Source: an uncultured Loktanella sp.
GTDB taxonomy: Bacteria > Pseudomonadota > Alphaproteobacteria > Rhodobacterales > Rhodobacteraceae
DNA length: 64,000 nucleotides
NCBI GenBank assembly: GCA_937132065.1
Contig: CAKZNT010000053.1
Coordinates: 1-64,000 of the forward strand
Direction: 5' to 3'
Below are positions 9,069-16,857 of this stretch, in pieces. Under the pieces are notes generated by a model, which saw only the letters and a list, made by a program, of their open reading frames with translations, searched no databases and was not told the origin of the DNA. A program made the translations under genes and the position numbers. The first letter of the stretch is position 1. Each line of letters begins with the position of its first letter.

Positions 9069-10268
9069 ATGAGCGACAAGAAAAAAGCACACCACATATA
9101 TGATAAAGAAGGCGAAGTAGGTCAAGATCGTCCTTGGATTTTCCGAACTTATGCAGGGCATACCAATGTTTGGGCCTCCAATGAGCTTTATCGAAATAAC
9201 TTAGCCAAAGGCCAAACAGGGCTAAGTATTGCAATGGATTTACCCACTCAGTGTGGTTACAGTTCAGATCATGATATTGCAAAACCTGAGATTGGTAAGG
9301 TAGGCGTGCCCATTAACTCGCTTGATGACATGCTAGTGCTTTTCGACAACATTCCACTAGATGAAATGAACACATCTATGACCATTAATGGCACCTCAAT
9401 GTGGTTATTGTCGCTATATGTAGCGATGGCTGAAGAACGCGGTGTTGATATTAGTAAACTCAAAGGCACAACACAAAACGATTTAATTAAAGAGTATTTA
9501 GCACGCGGCACCTATATTTTTCCACCTGAAGACTCCATTCGCATTATCGTTGATATGTATGAATATTGTTTACATAATATTCCTTCATGGAATGCTTCAA
9601 ACATTTGTTCATATCACCTACAAGAAGCCGGTGCGACCCCTGTTCAAGAGCTTGCATTCGCGTTGACCACCGCAATAACTATTCTCGATGCCATCAAAGA
9701 ACGAGATTGTTTTAATGAAGAAGAGTTTGAACGCTGTGTCGGCCGTATTTCTTACTTTGTGAATGCAGGCATGCGCTTCGTAGAAGAGACCTGCAAGATG
9801 CGCGCATTTGGTGAAATGTGGGATGAAATCACTTCTGAGCGTTACGGTGTAAAAAATGCCAAGTACCGACGTTTCCGCTACGGCGTACAAGTAAATTCGC
9901 TGGGTTTAACAGAAGAACAGCCTGAAAATAATGCATGGCGAATATTGATCGAAACACTAGGGGTTACACTGAGCCGAAATGCACGCTGTCGCGCGCTTCA
10001 ATTACCCGCATGGAATGAAGCCTTATCACTCCCCCGCCCTTGGGACCAACAATGGTCATTGCGTTTACAACAAGTCATGGCTTACGAAACAGATTTACTT
10101 GAATACCCTGATTTGTTTGAAGGCTCACTTGTGATTGAGTCAAAAGTTAAAGACTTGAAAGAACAAGCTTTTGCTGAAATCACTAAAATATTAGAGATGG
10201 GCGGAGGTGTTGAAGCCATCAAAACCGGCTATATGAAGTCTTCGTTAGTTGCCTCACAAGGTGACCGT
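9069..10268 (+). pseudogene. ecm: ethylmalonyl-CoA mutase, N-terminal two-thirds only
   Basis: The first 400 residues match the substrate-binding TIM-barrel of methylmalonyl-CoA mutase relatives, most like ethylmalonyl-CoA mutase: WIFRTYAGHTNVWASNELYR, GLSIAMDLPTQCGYSSDHD, TMTINGTSMWLL, TTQNDLIKEYLARGTY, GVQVNSLGLTEEQPENN, and LPAWNEALSLPRPWDQQWS. Ecm converts (2R)-ethylmalonyl-CoA to (2S)-methylsuccinyl-CoA, the substrate of the upstream Mcd. The C-terminal part, including the whole cobalamin-binding domain with its DxHxxG motif, is absent. At 10269 the frame continues into unrelated, GC-richer sequence (EngB then YchF). Whatever its origin, the product could not bind B12. The start ATG has TTGGAG upstream. 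Confidence 0.88.
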
Positions 10269-10445
10269 ATGAGCAAGACCCTGCCCTTTCCGATTGCGGA
10301 CGGCTTTTCACCCGACGAACTGGAACAGGGACGTTTGCTTTTCGCAGGGCCGTGCACCTTTCTGAAGGGCGTTGTCGCTATGGACGGCCTGCCGCCTGCG
10401 GATCGGCTGGAAGTGTGTTTCGCGGGCCGCTCCAACGTTGGAAAA
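10269..10445 (+). pseudogene. engB: EngB (YihA) GTPase N-terminal fragment
   Basis: From the ATG at 10269 (in frame with the mutase upstream) about 59 codons match the N-terminus of the ribosome-biogenesis GTPase EngB of Rhodobacteraceae: LPFPIADGF, RLLFAGPCTFLKGVVAMDGL, PPADRLEVCFAGRSNVGKS. The last stretch includes the start of the Walker A loop. Right after it, where EngB should continue with SLINALTG, the sequence becomes YchF (TLFNALTQT). The rest of EngB is missing. Base composition is of the GC-rich alphaproteobacterial part. EngB is usually essential, so a complete copy should exist elsewhere if this is a real genome. Confidence 0.8.
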
Positions 10446-11498
10446 TCCACTCTGTTTAATGCATTGACCCAAACAGCCTCTGCAGAATCTGCAAACTACC
10501 CCTTTTGCACCATTGAACCCAATGTGGGCGATGTGGCTGTGCCCGATGCACGGCTCGATAAACTGGCGGCAATCGCTGGCTCCAAATCCATCATCCCGAC
10601 CCGCATGACATTCGTCGACATCGCGGGGCTTGTGAAGGGCGCTTCCAAAGGGGAAGGCCTCGGCAACCAGTTCCTTGCAAACATCCGCGAATGTGACGCC
10701 ATCGCCCATGTGGTGCGCTGCTTTGAAGACGACGACATCACCCACGTCGAGGGGCGCGTTGATCCTGTCGAGGATGCAGAAGTCATCGAAACCGAGCTGA
10801 TGCTTGCCGACATGGAATCCATTGAAAAGCGTCTGCAAGGTCTGCAACGCAAGGTGCGTGGCGGCGACAAAGAGGCGGGCGATCAGGAACGGCTCCTCAA
10901 GGCGGCTCTGGATGCGCTCAACAACGGCAAACCTGCGCGCACCGTGAGTGTCGATGCAGATGACGCAAAGCAATGGAAAATGCTGCAACTGTTGACATCC
11001 AAACCCGTGCTTTACGTCTGTAACGTCGAAGAAGACAGCGCAGGAGCAGGGAACGCCCAATCCAATCGCGTTGGCGAAATGGCCGCGACCCAAGGCAATT
11101 CGCACGTCGTGATCTCGGCGCGCATCGAAGAAGAAATCAGCCAGCTAGACGCGGAAGAAGCAGAAATGTTCCTTGGCGAGATGGGCCTCGAAGAGCCAGG
11201 TCTCGACCGGCTGATCCGCGCGGGCTACGAACTCCTGCACCTGCAAACCTATTTCACCGTCGGGCCAAAAGAGGCGCGCGCGTGGACGATCAAAGCAGGG
11301 ACATCGGCCCCGCAAGCCGCCGGCGTGATTCACGGCGACTTTGAACGCGGCTTCATCCGCGCCGAAACCATCGGCTACAACGACTTCGTGACGCTCGGCG
11401 GCGAAGGTCCGTCAAAAGAGGCGGGCAAAATGAAAGCCGAAGGCAAAGCCTATATCGTCAAAGACGGCGACGTGATGCACTTCTTGTTTAATACATAA
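10434..11498 (+). CDS. ychF: YchF/OLA1 family ATPase, extreme N-terminus replaced by EngB
   Basis: About 354 residues of the universally conserved Obg-family ATPase YchF, which binds ribosomes and is linked to stress responses. Visible: Walker A NVGKSTLFNALTQT, the ANYPFCTIEPNVG switch region, FVDIAGLVKGASKGEGLGNQFL (G3 and the family glycines), CNVEED in place of the GTP-specific NKxD (the mark of ATP preference), a coiled-coil insertion around MESIEKRLQGLQRKV, and a C-terminal TGS domain (FTVGPKEARAW to DGDVMHFLF). Only the first 10 or so residues are lost; they are replaced in frame by EngB sequence, and the crossover lies in the shared P-loop coding stretch, about 10434-10470. No normal YchF start remains, so the reading depends on the chimeric ORF that begins at 9069 or 10269. 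Confidence 0.85.
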   Translation, partial: NVGKSTLFNALTQTASAESANYPFCTIEPNVGDVAVPDARLDKLAAIAGSKSIIPTRMTFVDIAGLVKGASKGEGLGNQFLANIRECDAIAHVVRCFEDDDITHVEGRVDPVEDAEVIETELMLADMESIEKRLQGLQRKVRGGDKEAGDQERLLKAALDALNNGKPARTVSVDADDAKQWKMLQLLTSKPVLYVCNVEEDSAGAGNAQSNRVGEMAATQGNSHVVISARIEEEISQLDAEEAEMFLGEMGLEEPGLDRLIRAGYELLHLQTYFTVGPKEARAWTIKAGTSAPQAAGVIHGDFERGFIRAETIGYNDFVTLGGEGPSKEAGKMKAEGKAYIVKDGDVMHFLFNT

Positions 11499-11504
11499 GC
11501 TGGC

Positions 11505-11529
11505 GGCGGGCCTTGGTTTTTGGCCCGCC
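11505..11529 (+). terminator. hairpin after ychF
   Basis: A perfect 8-bp stem (GGCGGGCC at 11505-11512, GGCCCGCC at 11522-11529) with a T-rich loop starts a few bases after the ychF stop. There is no downstream T-run, so termination is likely but not classical. Confidence 0.5.
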
Positions 11530-11551
11530 AGTTCTAAAATTCGCCGCAAAA

Positions 11552-11584
11552 CCGGTGCACGTCCGGTGCACGCGCCGTGCACGC
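11552..11584. repeat. three 11-bp tandem units centred on GTGCAC
   Basis: The units CCGGTGCACGT, CCGGTGCACGC and GCCGTGCACGC follow each other without gaps. The palindrome GTGCAC therefore occurs at 11555, 11566 and 11577, one DNA helical turn apart. They lie about 70 bases before tRNA-Ser. They could be a protein-binding array or a chance low-complexity tract. Confidence 0.6.
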
Positions 11585-11653
11585 CGCGTGTATCGCACAT
11601 TTTCCACAAATTACGCCTTGCCCCTCCCAAAACCTGCCGCTAAACGGGTCAGC

Positions 11654-11743
11654 GGAGACGTGGCCGAGTGGTCGAAGGCGCTCCCCTGCTAAGGGAGTAA
11701 CGGGGTAACTCGTTCGAGGGTTCGAATCCCTTCGTCTCCGCCA
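11654..11743 (+). tRNA. tRNA-Ser(GCT)
   Basis: A class II tRNA of 90 bases with encoded CCA. The acceptor stem GGAGACG pairs with CGTCTCC, followed by the discriminator G and CCA. The D-arm begins TGGCCGAGTGG. The anticodon stem-loop CTCCC-CTGCTAA-GGGAG gives anticodon GCT (serine AGC/AGU). A long variable arm (around TAACGGGGTAACTC) and the T-arm GAGGGTTCGAATCCCTT are present. Serine tRNAs are common integration sites, but I found no repeated 3' end further on. Confidence 0.95.
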
Positions 11744-12059
11744 CCATACCTTTGATCTTTGTTCTCTGAGAGACACTGCAAAGCATGGTTTTGGCAACTT
11801 GCACGGCTATCGGAGTCTTGAAATCTGGCTGAAAGATTGGGCAGAGATCAATATGCCAGTCAATCAGATCAACCGCTCGGTCGCAGCCATCAATCTTCGC
11901 GAAACAGGATCACTGGCGGTTGTTGTAAGCTCCTCTCTAGGGCCGCAGAACAGACGAAGTTGGGCACGAGTAAAGGGCTGATGTCTATGCACTTCCCTGA
12001 AAGTTGAGCGCGGCGATAATCTGACGCGGAACCTCGCAGACTTTACGCCAGATCGTTGA
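11744..12059. other. stretch without intact gene
   Basis: About 315 bases after tRNA-Ser. A 60-codon frame exists here but resembles no protein family and has no convincing ribosome binding site. Probably degraded sequence at the head of the pseudogene-rich zone. Confidence 0.4.
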
Positions 12060-12407
12060 TTTATCATTGGGCGGACCCGAGACGCGAATAGCGAGGTCAC
12101 AATCCTCCTCAACGATGAGGGCGTCTATGATATGCCCGATCTTGCCAAGCGCACGGAATCGATGGCCGCGGTTCTTTCGGCGCACCGTGCGCAGCTTCCT
12201 GGTTCGCCAGTCTACGGTTTTGGCTATGCAAACGGCGCGAACATCCTTGCATCGGTTGTGCTGCAACACCCCGACCTGTTTGACCGCATCGGCCTGCTGC
12301 ACCCGTTGATCCCGTGGGCGCCCGCGGCTGTGCCTGCCCTTGCAGGCAAGCGTGTTTTGATCACTGCGGGCAAACGCGACCCGATTTGTCCATTCGTGCG
12401 CGCCTAG
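12060..12407 (+). pseudogene. alpha/beta hydrolase (phospholipase/carboxylesterase type) fragment
   Basis: The frame reads FIIGRTRDANSEVT, then EGVYDMPDLAKRTESMA, then GFGYANGANILASVVLQHPDLFD and GKRVLITAGKRDPICPF. The G-Y-A-N-G elbow replaces the usual nucleophile box GxSxG with asparagine; several relatives annotated this way also have GYSNGA, so Ser to Ala may mark decay. The catalytic Asp region (ITAGKRDPICP) is present, but the last segment with the catalytic His is missing, and a stop follows six codons after PICPF. An in-frame TGA precedes the fragment at 12054. Both ends are therefore lost. Confidence 0.7.
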
Positions 12408-12492
12408 GCGAAAAGCATAGCGCAGACTTTGCCGATGTAATTCAGTGATAGATTTCACCTAAAAACCTTCACTTGGCCTTTGGAGCCAATTC

Positions 12493-12930
12493 ATGAACTG
12501 GAACCCGACACAAGACCCAGAACGCCCCGCATCCGGCACCAATAGCATCGAGACACTGATTATCCCGCGCGCGCGTGACATTGGCGGATTTGATGTGGGC
12601 CGCGCCTTACCTTCGCCTGAACGGCAGATGGTTGGGCCGTTTATCGTCTTTGACCAGATGGTCTTTCGGCCCGGTGACAAGTTGACCATTAAAGCGGGGC
12701 CACGTGGCGCGCGATTGATGGCGCTTGGCGGGGCAACAATGAATGAGAGCCGCTATATCTGGTGGAATTTTGTTTCTTCCTCAAAGGATAGGATCGAGCA
12801 AGCCAAAGAAGATTGGAAGGCCGCTGATTGGCAAGACGGCCCCTTCAAGTTGCCCAAAGGCGACGATGCAGAATTCATCCCGATCACCCCTGAACTGGAC
12901 CGGACACGGCCACGCTTGAGGACGAAATGA
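12493..12930 (+). pseudogene. pirin family protein with large internal deletion
   Basis: Residues 1-55 match the start of a bacterial pirin (IETLIIPRARDIGGFDVGRALPS, RQMVGPFIVFDQM). Residues 56-145 match its C-terminus (VFRPGDKLTIKAGPRGARLMALGG, IWWNFVSSSKDRIEQAKEDW, GDDAEFIPI). About 140-150 residues are missing between them, including the HPHPH metal-binding motif and both complete cupin cores. A normal pirin has about 290-310 residues. The junction at 12658-12662 keeps the frame, so the ORF looks intact by length but cannot fold as a pirin. Confidence 0.85.
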
Positions 12931-13063
12931 GCGCGGCCATTGCGACCACCAATCAGGCACAAGAAGCACGACCGAGACGCATGAAGGTGTGACCACTATC
13001 GCATCCACTTATAGTTGCCGATAATTCGGGTGAATGCTTTACTCAGAGAAACCCGCGAGGGGA

Positions 13064-13561
13064 TTAACGATAACGGATCGCAATGATTTCGATCTCGACA
13101 CTACCCGCGGGTTTGCGCCACTCGACGATGCTGCCAAGCTGCGCGCCCATTATTGCGCGGCCAAGCGGCGAGTAAGGCGCGATCAATCCGCGTTTCGGGT
13201 CGGCTTCATCCTCACCGACAATCCGGAAGATCTGGCTATCGTCGTCATCGGTCAAGATTTCGACTTCTGCGCCAAAGGCCACCACGTCAGGCGCATGGTT
13301 TTTGGGATCAACAAGGACCGCACGTGCGAGACGCGCAGCGATATAGCGCAAATCCCGCTCGGCTACGGCGACGGCTTGCCTACCTTCCACGCTTTCGGCG
13401 CTGGTGCGAAGATCGGCAAGCTCGCGCATGAGACCTGACTGGCGGTTTTCCAAATCTGCAAGACCCTCAATCGTTACCAAATTCGGATGCAAACTTTGCG
13501 GTAGGTCATCTAACCGTAGCTTTGCGCTGTCGTCGTCTTCTTTTGTAAAAGCCTTGCTCAT
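13064..13561 (-). CDS. GreA/GreB-family transcription factor, GreB-like
   Basis: 165 residues. The N-terminal half (about 30-75) is helical and charged (LVTIEGLADLENRQSGLMRELADL), as expected of the GreA/GreB coiled coil, but the acidic tip that rescues stalled RNA polymerase is not clearly conserved. The C-terminal FKBP-like domain is recognisable: VEILTDDDDSQIFRIVGEDEADPKRGLIAPYSPLGRAIMGAQLGS. It may act on the secondary channel of RNA polymerase, either as a cleavage factor or as an inhibitor. A second protein with the same C-terminal fold (Rnk-like) lies about 400 bases away on the same strand. Start ATG 13561 has AGGAGAG upstream. Confidence 0.82.
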   Translation of the reverse strand: MSKAFTKEDDDSAKLRLDDLPQSLHPNLVTIEGLADLENRQSGLMRELADLRTSAESVEGRQAVAVAERDLRYIAARLARAVLVDPKNHAPDVVAFGAEVEILTDDDDSQIFRIVGEDEADPKRGLIAPYSPLGRAIMGAQLGSIVEWRKPAGSVEIEIIAIRYR

Positions 13562-13712
13562 ATGAACTCTCCTTTTGGATATATGCGGGTTGTGACGGCT
13601 GTCCCTGACGGTGCGGTTGGGGTGTTGCCAAAAGCTTCAAGTTGCCGAAAATTTGCCTTCATGCTATTCTCGAAGAGACAAATTTCCTGAAAACTGACGA
13701 TGGAGATAACAA

Positions 13713-13928
13713 GTGGCTTATCATGGTAAATACTCATCCCCTTCAGAACTGTTGAACGATGAAAGTCTTGATCGCGACGAAAAGCGCGAATTACTGAAAC
13801 AATGGCGAGACGACAAAAAAGCGCTCTTGCGCGCATCAAACGAAGGCATGGAGGGTGATGACCCGTCTGAGGTGCTTAGAAAGGTCAAAAAGGCACTCCT
13901 GGAGCTCGAAGAAACATCCGCCGAGTAG
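13713..13928 (+). CDS. small helical conserved-looking protein, 71 aa
   Basis: GTG start at 13713 with TGGAG (13701-13705) eight bases before it. The protein is charged and strongly helical (ESLDRDEKRELLKQWRDDKK, SEVLRKVKKALLELEE), with no Cys, membrane span or signal. It is transcribed divergently from the GreB-like gene and converges on the Rnk-like gene. I recognise the pattern as a small alphaproteobacterial hypothetical but cannot name a function. Confidence 0.65.
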   Translation: MAYHGKYSSPSELLNDESLDRDEKRELLKQWRDDKKALLRASNEGMEGDDPSEVLRKVKKALLELEETSAE

Positions 13929-13977
13929 CCTTTCTGCTCTCTGACGAGGACGCTTGATGTAGGCGACATGCCAATTC

Positions 13978-14415
13978 TCAGGCGTCCCCGTTCTCCTCTC
14001 GCTGTGCTACGTGAAGTATCGTAAGTGCGCGCCGCTGGTCCTCGCGGGTATCCCAGTAAAAACTGGCCCCTTCGCGCAGGCCCAGTAGGGCGACACCGAT
14101 CGGCGTCATGACAGAAATCCGAAGCTGGTTGATATCGGCCTCTTCTGGGTAAACCAAGCGCACAGATTTTTCATGTCCGGTGGTTTCATCGCGGTAAGTC
14201 ACGGTGCTGCCCATCGTTACGACATCTTTTGGCATTTTTGATGGTGCGACAATGCGCGCCCGCCCGATTTCGTCAAACAGGCGATCAGCGAGGGCAGGGT
14301 GACGCCGTAACATGCCGTCGCCCAAGCCCTCCAAATGGGCAAGATCGTCTGCGTTGATCAAAACTGTTGGATGACGTTTGGACTGTTTTTTGGCTGATGC
14401 GATAGTTGTCGACAT
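13978..14415 (-). CDS. rnk: Rnk-like nucleoside diphosphate kinase regulator
   Basis: 145 residues. A short N-terminal helical part (PTVLINADDLAHLEGLGDG, LADRLFDEIGRARIV) precedes a GreA-type C-terminal domain: VTMGSTVTYRDETTGHEKSVRLVYPEEADINQLRISVMTPIGVALLGLREG. This is the layout of Rnk, a secondary-channel protein of RNA polymerase named for its effect on nucleoside diphosphate kinase levels. It lacks the long Gre coiled coil. Start ATG 14415; a GGAGT motif lies about eight bases upstream. Confidence 0.85.
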   Translation of the reverse strand: MSTTIASAKKQSKRHPTVLINADDLAHLEGLGDGMLRRHPALADRLFDEIGRARIVAPSKMPKDVVTMGSTVTYRDETTGHEKSVRLVYPEEADINQLRISVMTPIGVALLGLREGASFYWDTREDQRRALTILHVAQREENGDA

Positions 14416-15174
14416 TTCGAGGACTCCTTGAATTGGATCGAAGTTTATAGGTTATCTTGTGGTTCGGATTGCGGTCATCGCAGGTTTGCGGATGCTGCCG
14501 TTTTCGCACTGCATTGACGTTTGCGGCCACGTAAATGGCAGGCTCACTGACGCGAAGATATGGCGGATTTCATGCTTCGGTTGGCTTCAACAAAATTGAG
14601 CATGATTTTAACTTGGCCAAAATGCGCCGTGTTCACGTTTCTAACAAGTGAGGAGACCCCGAGGGTAAGGCAGGCGCAGTCGCGTCTATACCACCCGGGG
14701 ACGCGGGCGGTTTAGCAGTGGAAATCGGAAAAGATCTGCAAATACCATCATGACAAAGAAGCTATGCATTGCCCTTGGACGTTCAATACGGCGGTAGGAA
14801 TATTTAACAGATTAGGCGCATTGTGCCCTTTATGGCCCACTATCGGAAGCGATCGACTAAATTGTTGATATCCGCATCTTCGAGGATTGAAAGCTCACGC
14901 TACACACCCCATCTCAAATGTATGATGTTAACAAGCTTTCATATGAGGACCCTGCATTTTGCAGGTCAGACACTGAACCGGGTATAGCCCCGGGCGGGGC
15001 GCGCCATTGTGCCGTTTCACGCCTCGGGGTCATTCGCAGATCGTAACGATCTGGATTAGGACAACGCCGTTTTTGCGCTGCCGCATTTGAATTTGCGAAC
15101 ACTTGCTCCCAAAGATCTTCTGCACCGCAGACACCGGCGTCACGTCTTCAGTAACCTTATGCTTGGAGGATGAC
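14416..15174. other. long intergenic stretch
   Basis: About 760 bases between the divergent Rnk-like gene and the DUF1127 gene. No frame in it resembles a protein. A small perfect hairpin (CCTGCA-TTT-TGCAGG, 14951-14965) is the only structure I can point to. A gene may have been lost here, or there may be a small RNA I cannot identify. Confidence 0.45.
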
Positions 15175-15486
15175 ATGCATCCCTTTTTGACACATCGAAA
15201 CTACCTCATCAAACTCGCGAACTTGGACACCATGAATGGCATTGCCAAGGCAGCAAATGACGGCCCTTTGCGGCGTGCAGCACGAGCAGTGATCAAGAGC
15301 TGGAAACGGCGCAGGATGGTCGCATCATTGGAAGCAATGGAAGACCGGCTCTTGAGGGACATCGGTATTTACCGCGGCGATATCAAGCGTGTCGTCTATG
15401 GTTATGACGCCTATGACCTGAGCATGGGCCCAGTTGCGCCCAGCAACGCAAGAACAAGCCTCGCAACACCGCAATTGGCATTCTGA
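15175..15486 (+). CDS. DUF1127 protein
   Basis: 103 residues from ATG 15175, which has GGAGGA seven bases upstream; a longer frame from 15103 lacks a binding site. The C-terminal half carries the DUF1127 (YjiS-like) signature LEAMEDRLLRDIGIYRGDIKRVVYG, preceded by a basic helix (AARAVIKSWKRRRMVAS). These small Arg-rich proteins are common in Rhodobacteraceae; studied ones affect RNA turnover or phosphate and carbon metabolism. No membrane segment. A second small ORF follows 92 bases later. Confidence 0.85.
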   Translation: MHPFLTHRNYLIKLANLDTMNGIAKAANDGPLRRAARAVIKSWKRRRMVASLEAMEDRLLRDIGIYRGDIKRVVYGYDAYDLSMGPVAPSNARTSLATPQLAF

Positions 15487-15578
15487 TAGCGATTTCGTCA
15501 TGTGGCGCGCGTGGTGCAATCCACCATGCGCGCCAAAGCAAACGCCAGAGTTCACATTTATCAGAAAGGACCAAATCA

Positions 15579-15767
15579 ATGATGATTTGTAAGGCTGATT
15601 TTGAAGAGTTGTTCCCAGACCTGTTTACCTCCGACAAGCATCGCAGAACCGAGGAGCCAAACGTGCAGATAGATCCTTGCATCGACCGTTGGAAGGATGA
15701 CGGCGGTAGCGTCTACCCGCAGCCGCCAACAAACCCCGGCTTGAGAATTCACAAGCAAATTACGTAA
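15579..15767 (+). CDS. small hypothetical protein, 62 aa
   Basis: ATG 15579 has AAAGGA about nine bases upstream. The peptide begins with an acidic helix (ADFEELFPDLFTSDKHRR), is otherwise Pro/Asp-rich and shows no known motif. It sits between the DUF1127 gene and mscS on the same strand and could be cotranscribed. A chance frame is possible. Confidence 0.4.
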   Translation: MMICKADFEELFPDLFTSDKHRRTEEPNVQIDPCIDRWKDDGGSVYPQPPTNPGLRIHKQIT

Positions 15768-15819
15768 ACAAGGGCGGTGTTTCTGCAATGGATCGCTCTT
15801 CAACAAAAGAGTTTTTCCC

Positions 15820-16761
15820 ATGCATATGAAGCAACACGCACGCCGCCTGATCCTTCCAATCCTTTTGTTTCTCACCGGTATCGGGGTTCAACAAACGCTA
15901 CCAGACCTTCCTGAATTCATCGCGCAAAACGAAACTTTTTCGTTGCTCAATACAGTTGTCCTCTATTTCTCTACCGCTTGGCTCGTTAGTCGCGGCATGG
16001 CGATGGTTTTGGACAAAGCTGGCGGCAATCGACCCTATCCAAGATTGCTAAAGGACTTGATTGCCGCAATCTTGTTCGTGATTGCATTTACCGCAACGTC
16101 GGCTCTTTTTATGGGGCAGGGCGCGATTGGTGCTTTGGCAGGGTCGGGTATTGTCCTTGCTGTGATCGGCTTTGCCATTCGCAACGTGGTGGCCGACACT
16201 TTGTCCGGGATTGCCCTTGCGGTAGAGGGGCCGTTTCGCATCGGTGACTGGATCGACATTGACACATTGGCGCAGGCAAAAGCCGTTGAGATCGGGTGGC
16301 GCACCACGCGCCTACAGACATTGGACGGAACCTATGTGATTTTGCCCAACAGTCAGATTTCGCGGCAGCGTATCACCAACTATTCCGCACCAAAGCGAGA
16401 ATTTCGCGCACAGATCAACATCACGCTTGACCATGTTTTGTCGATTGGAAAAGCCCGCGAAATTATGTTGGAGGCGCTTGGCAAAGCACAATTGATCCAA
16501 CAGGATCCAAAGCCGGATATTCGTGTGCGCTCCTATGAGGAGGGTGGCATCAGTTATACAATCCGCTATTGGGTTCCACGATTTGAACGCGCGGTTGATT
16601 GCCGCGATGAGGTTTATAGTCTGATCGACGACGCACTTCGCAGTGCAGGCAGCATTGCACCTTATCGGCGCATACAACTGATCAATGCGGGGGCTGACAC
16701 GATGCCTGACGGCAGTGGGGGAGATGGCAGTAAGCCACTCCCGCTGGACCAATTGTCATAG
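15820..16761 (+). CDS. MscS-family small-conductance mechanosensitive channel
   Basis: 313 residues. The first 120 or so contain hydrophobic spans (LILPILLFLTGIGVQ, LNTVVLYFSTAWLVS, LIAAILFVIAFTATSALF). The pore helix is Gly/Ala-rich (GAIGALAGSGIVLAVIGFAIRNVVADTLSGIALAVEGPFRIGDWI), the classic MscS TM3 and beta-domain entry. The cytoplasmic beta/alpha-beta domains follow (RTTRLQTLDGTYVILPNSQI). It releases solutes under hypo-osmotic shock from the inner membrane. Length is at the short end, like E. coli MscS. It converges with the MFS gene downstream. Confidence 0.92.
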   Translation: MHMKQHARRLILPILLFLTGIGVQQTLPDLPEFIAQNETFSLLNTVVLYFSTAWLVSRGMAMVLDKAGGNRPYPRLLKDLIAAILFVIAFTATSALFMGQGAIGALAGSGIVLAVIGFAIRNVVADTLSGIALAVEGPFRIGDWIDIDTLAQAKAVEIGWRTTRLQTLDGTYVILPNSQISRQRITNYSAPKREFRAQINITLDHVLSIGKAREIMLEALGKAQLIQQDPKPDIRVRSYEEGGISYTIRYWVPRFERAVDCRDEVYSLIDDALRSAGSIAPYRRIQLINAGADTMPDGSGGDGSKPLPLDQLS

Positions 16762-16857
16762 GGTGATCCACCATCGTAAAACATCCGCCCATCAGGATGA
16801 CGAAATGAAACCGAAGGCGTTTACCGCGGCAAAATTTACGATCCCCGCTATTGATGG

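Noticed and set aside
10308-11105. Long minus-strand ORF opposite ychF
   Set aside because: It mirrors the codon pattern of the strongly recognised YchF on the plus strand; its own translation has no family features.
14951-14965. Small hairpin as a riboswitch or small RNA
   Set aside because: A single 6-bp stem without further conserved structure or an adjacent gene to control.
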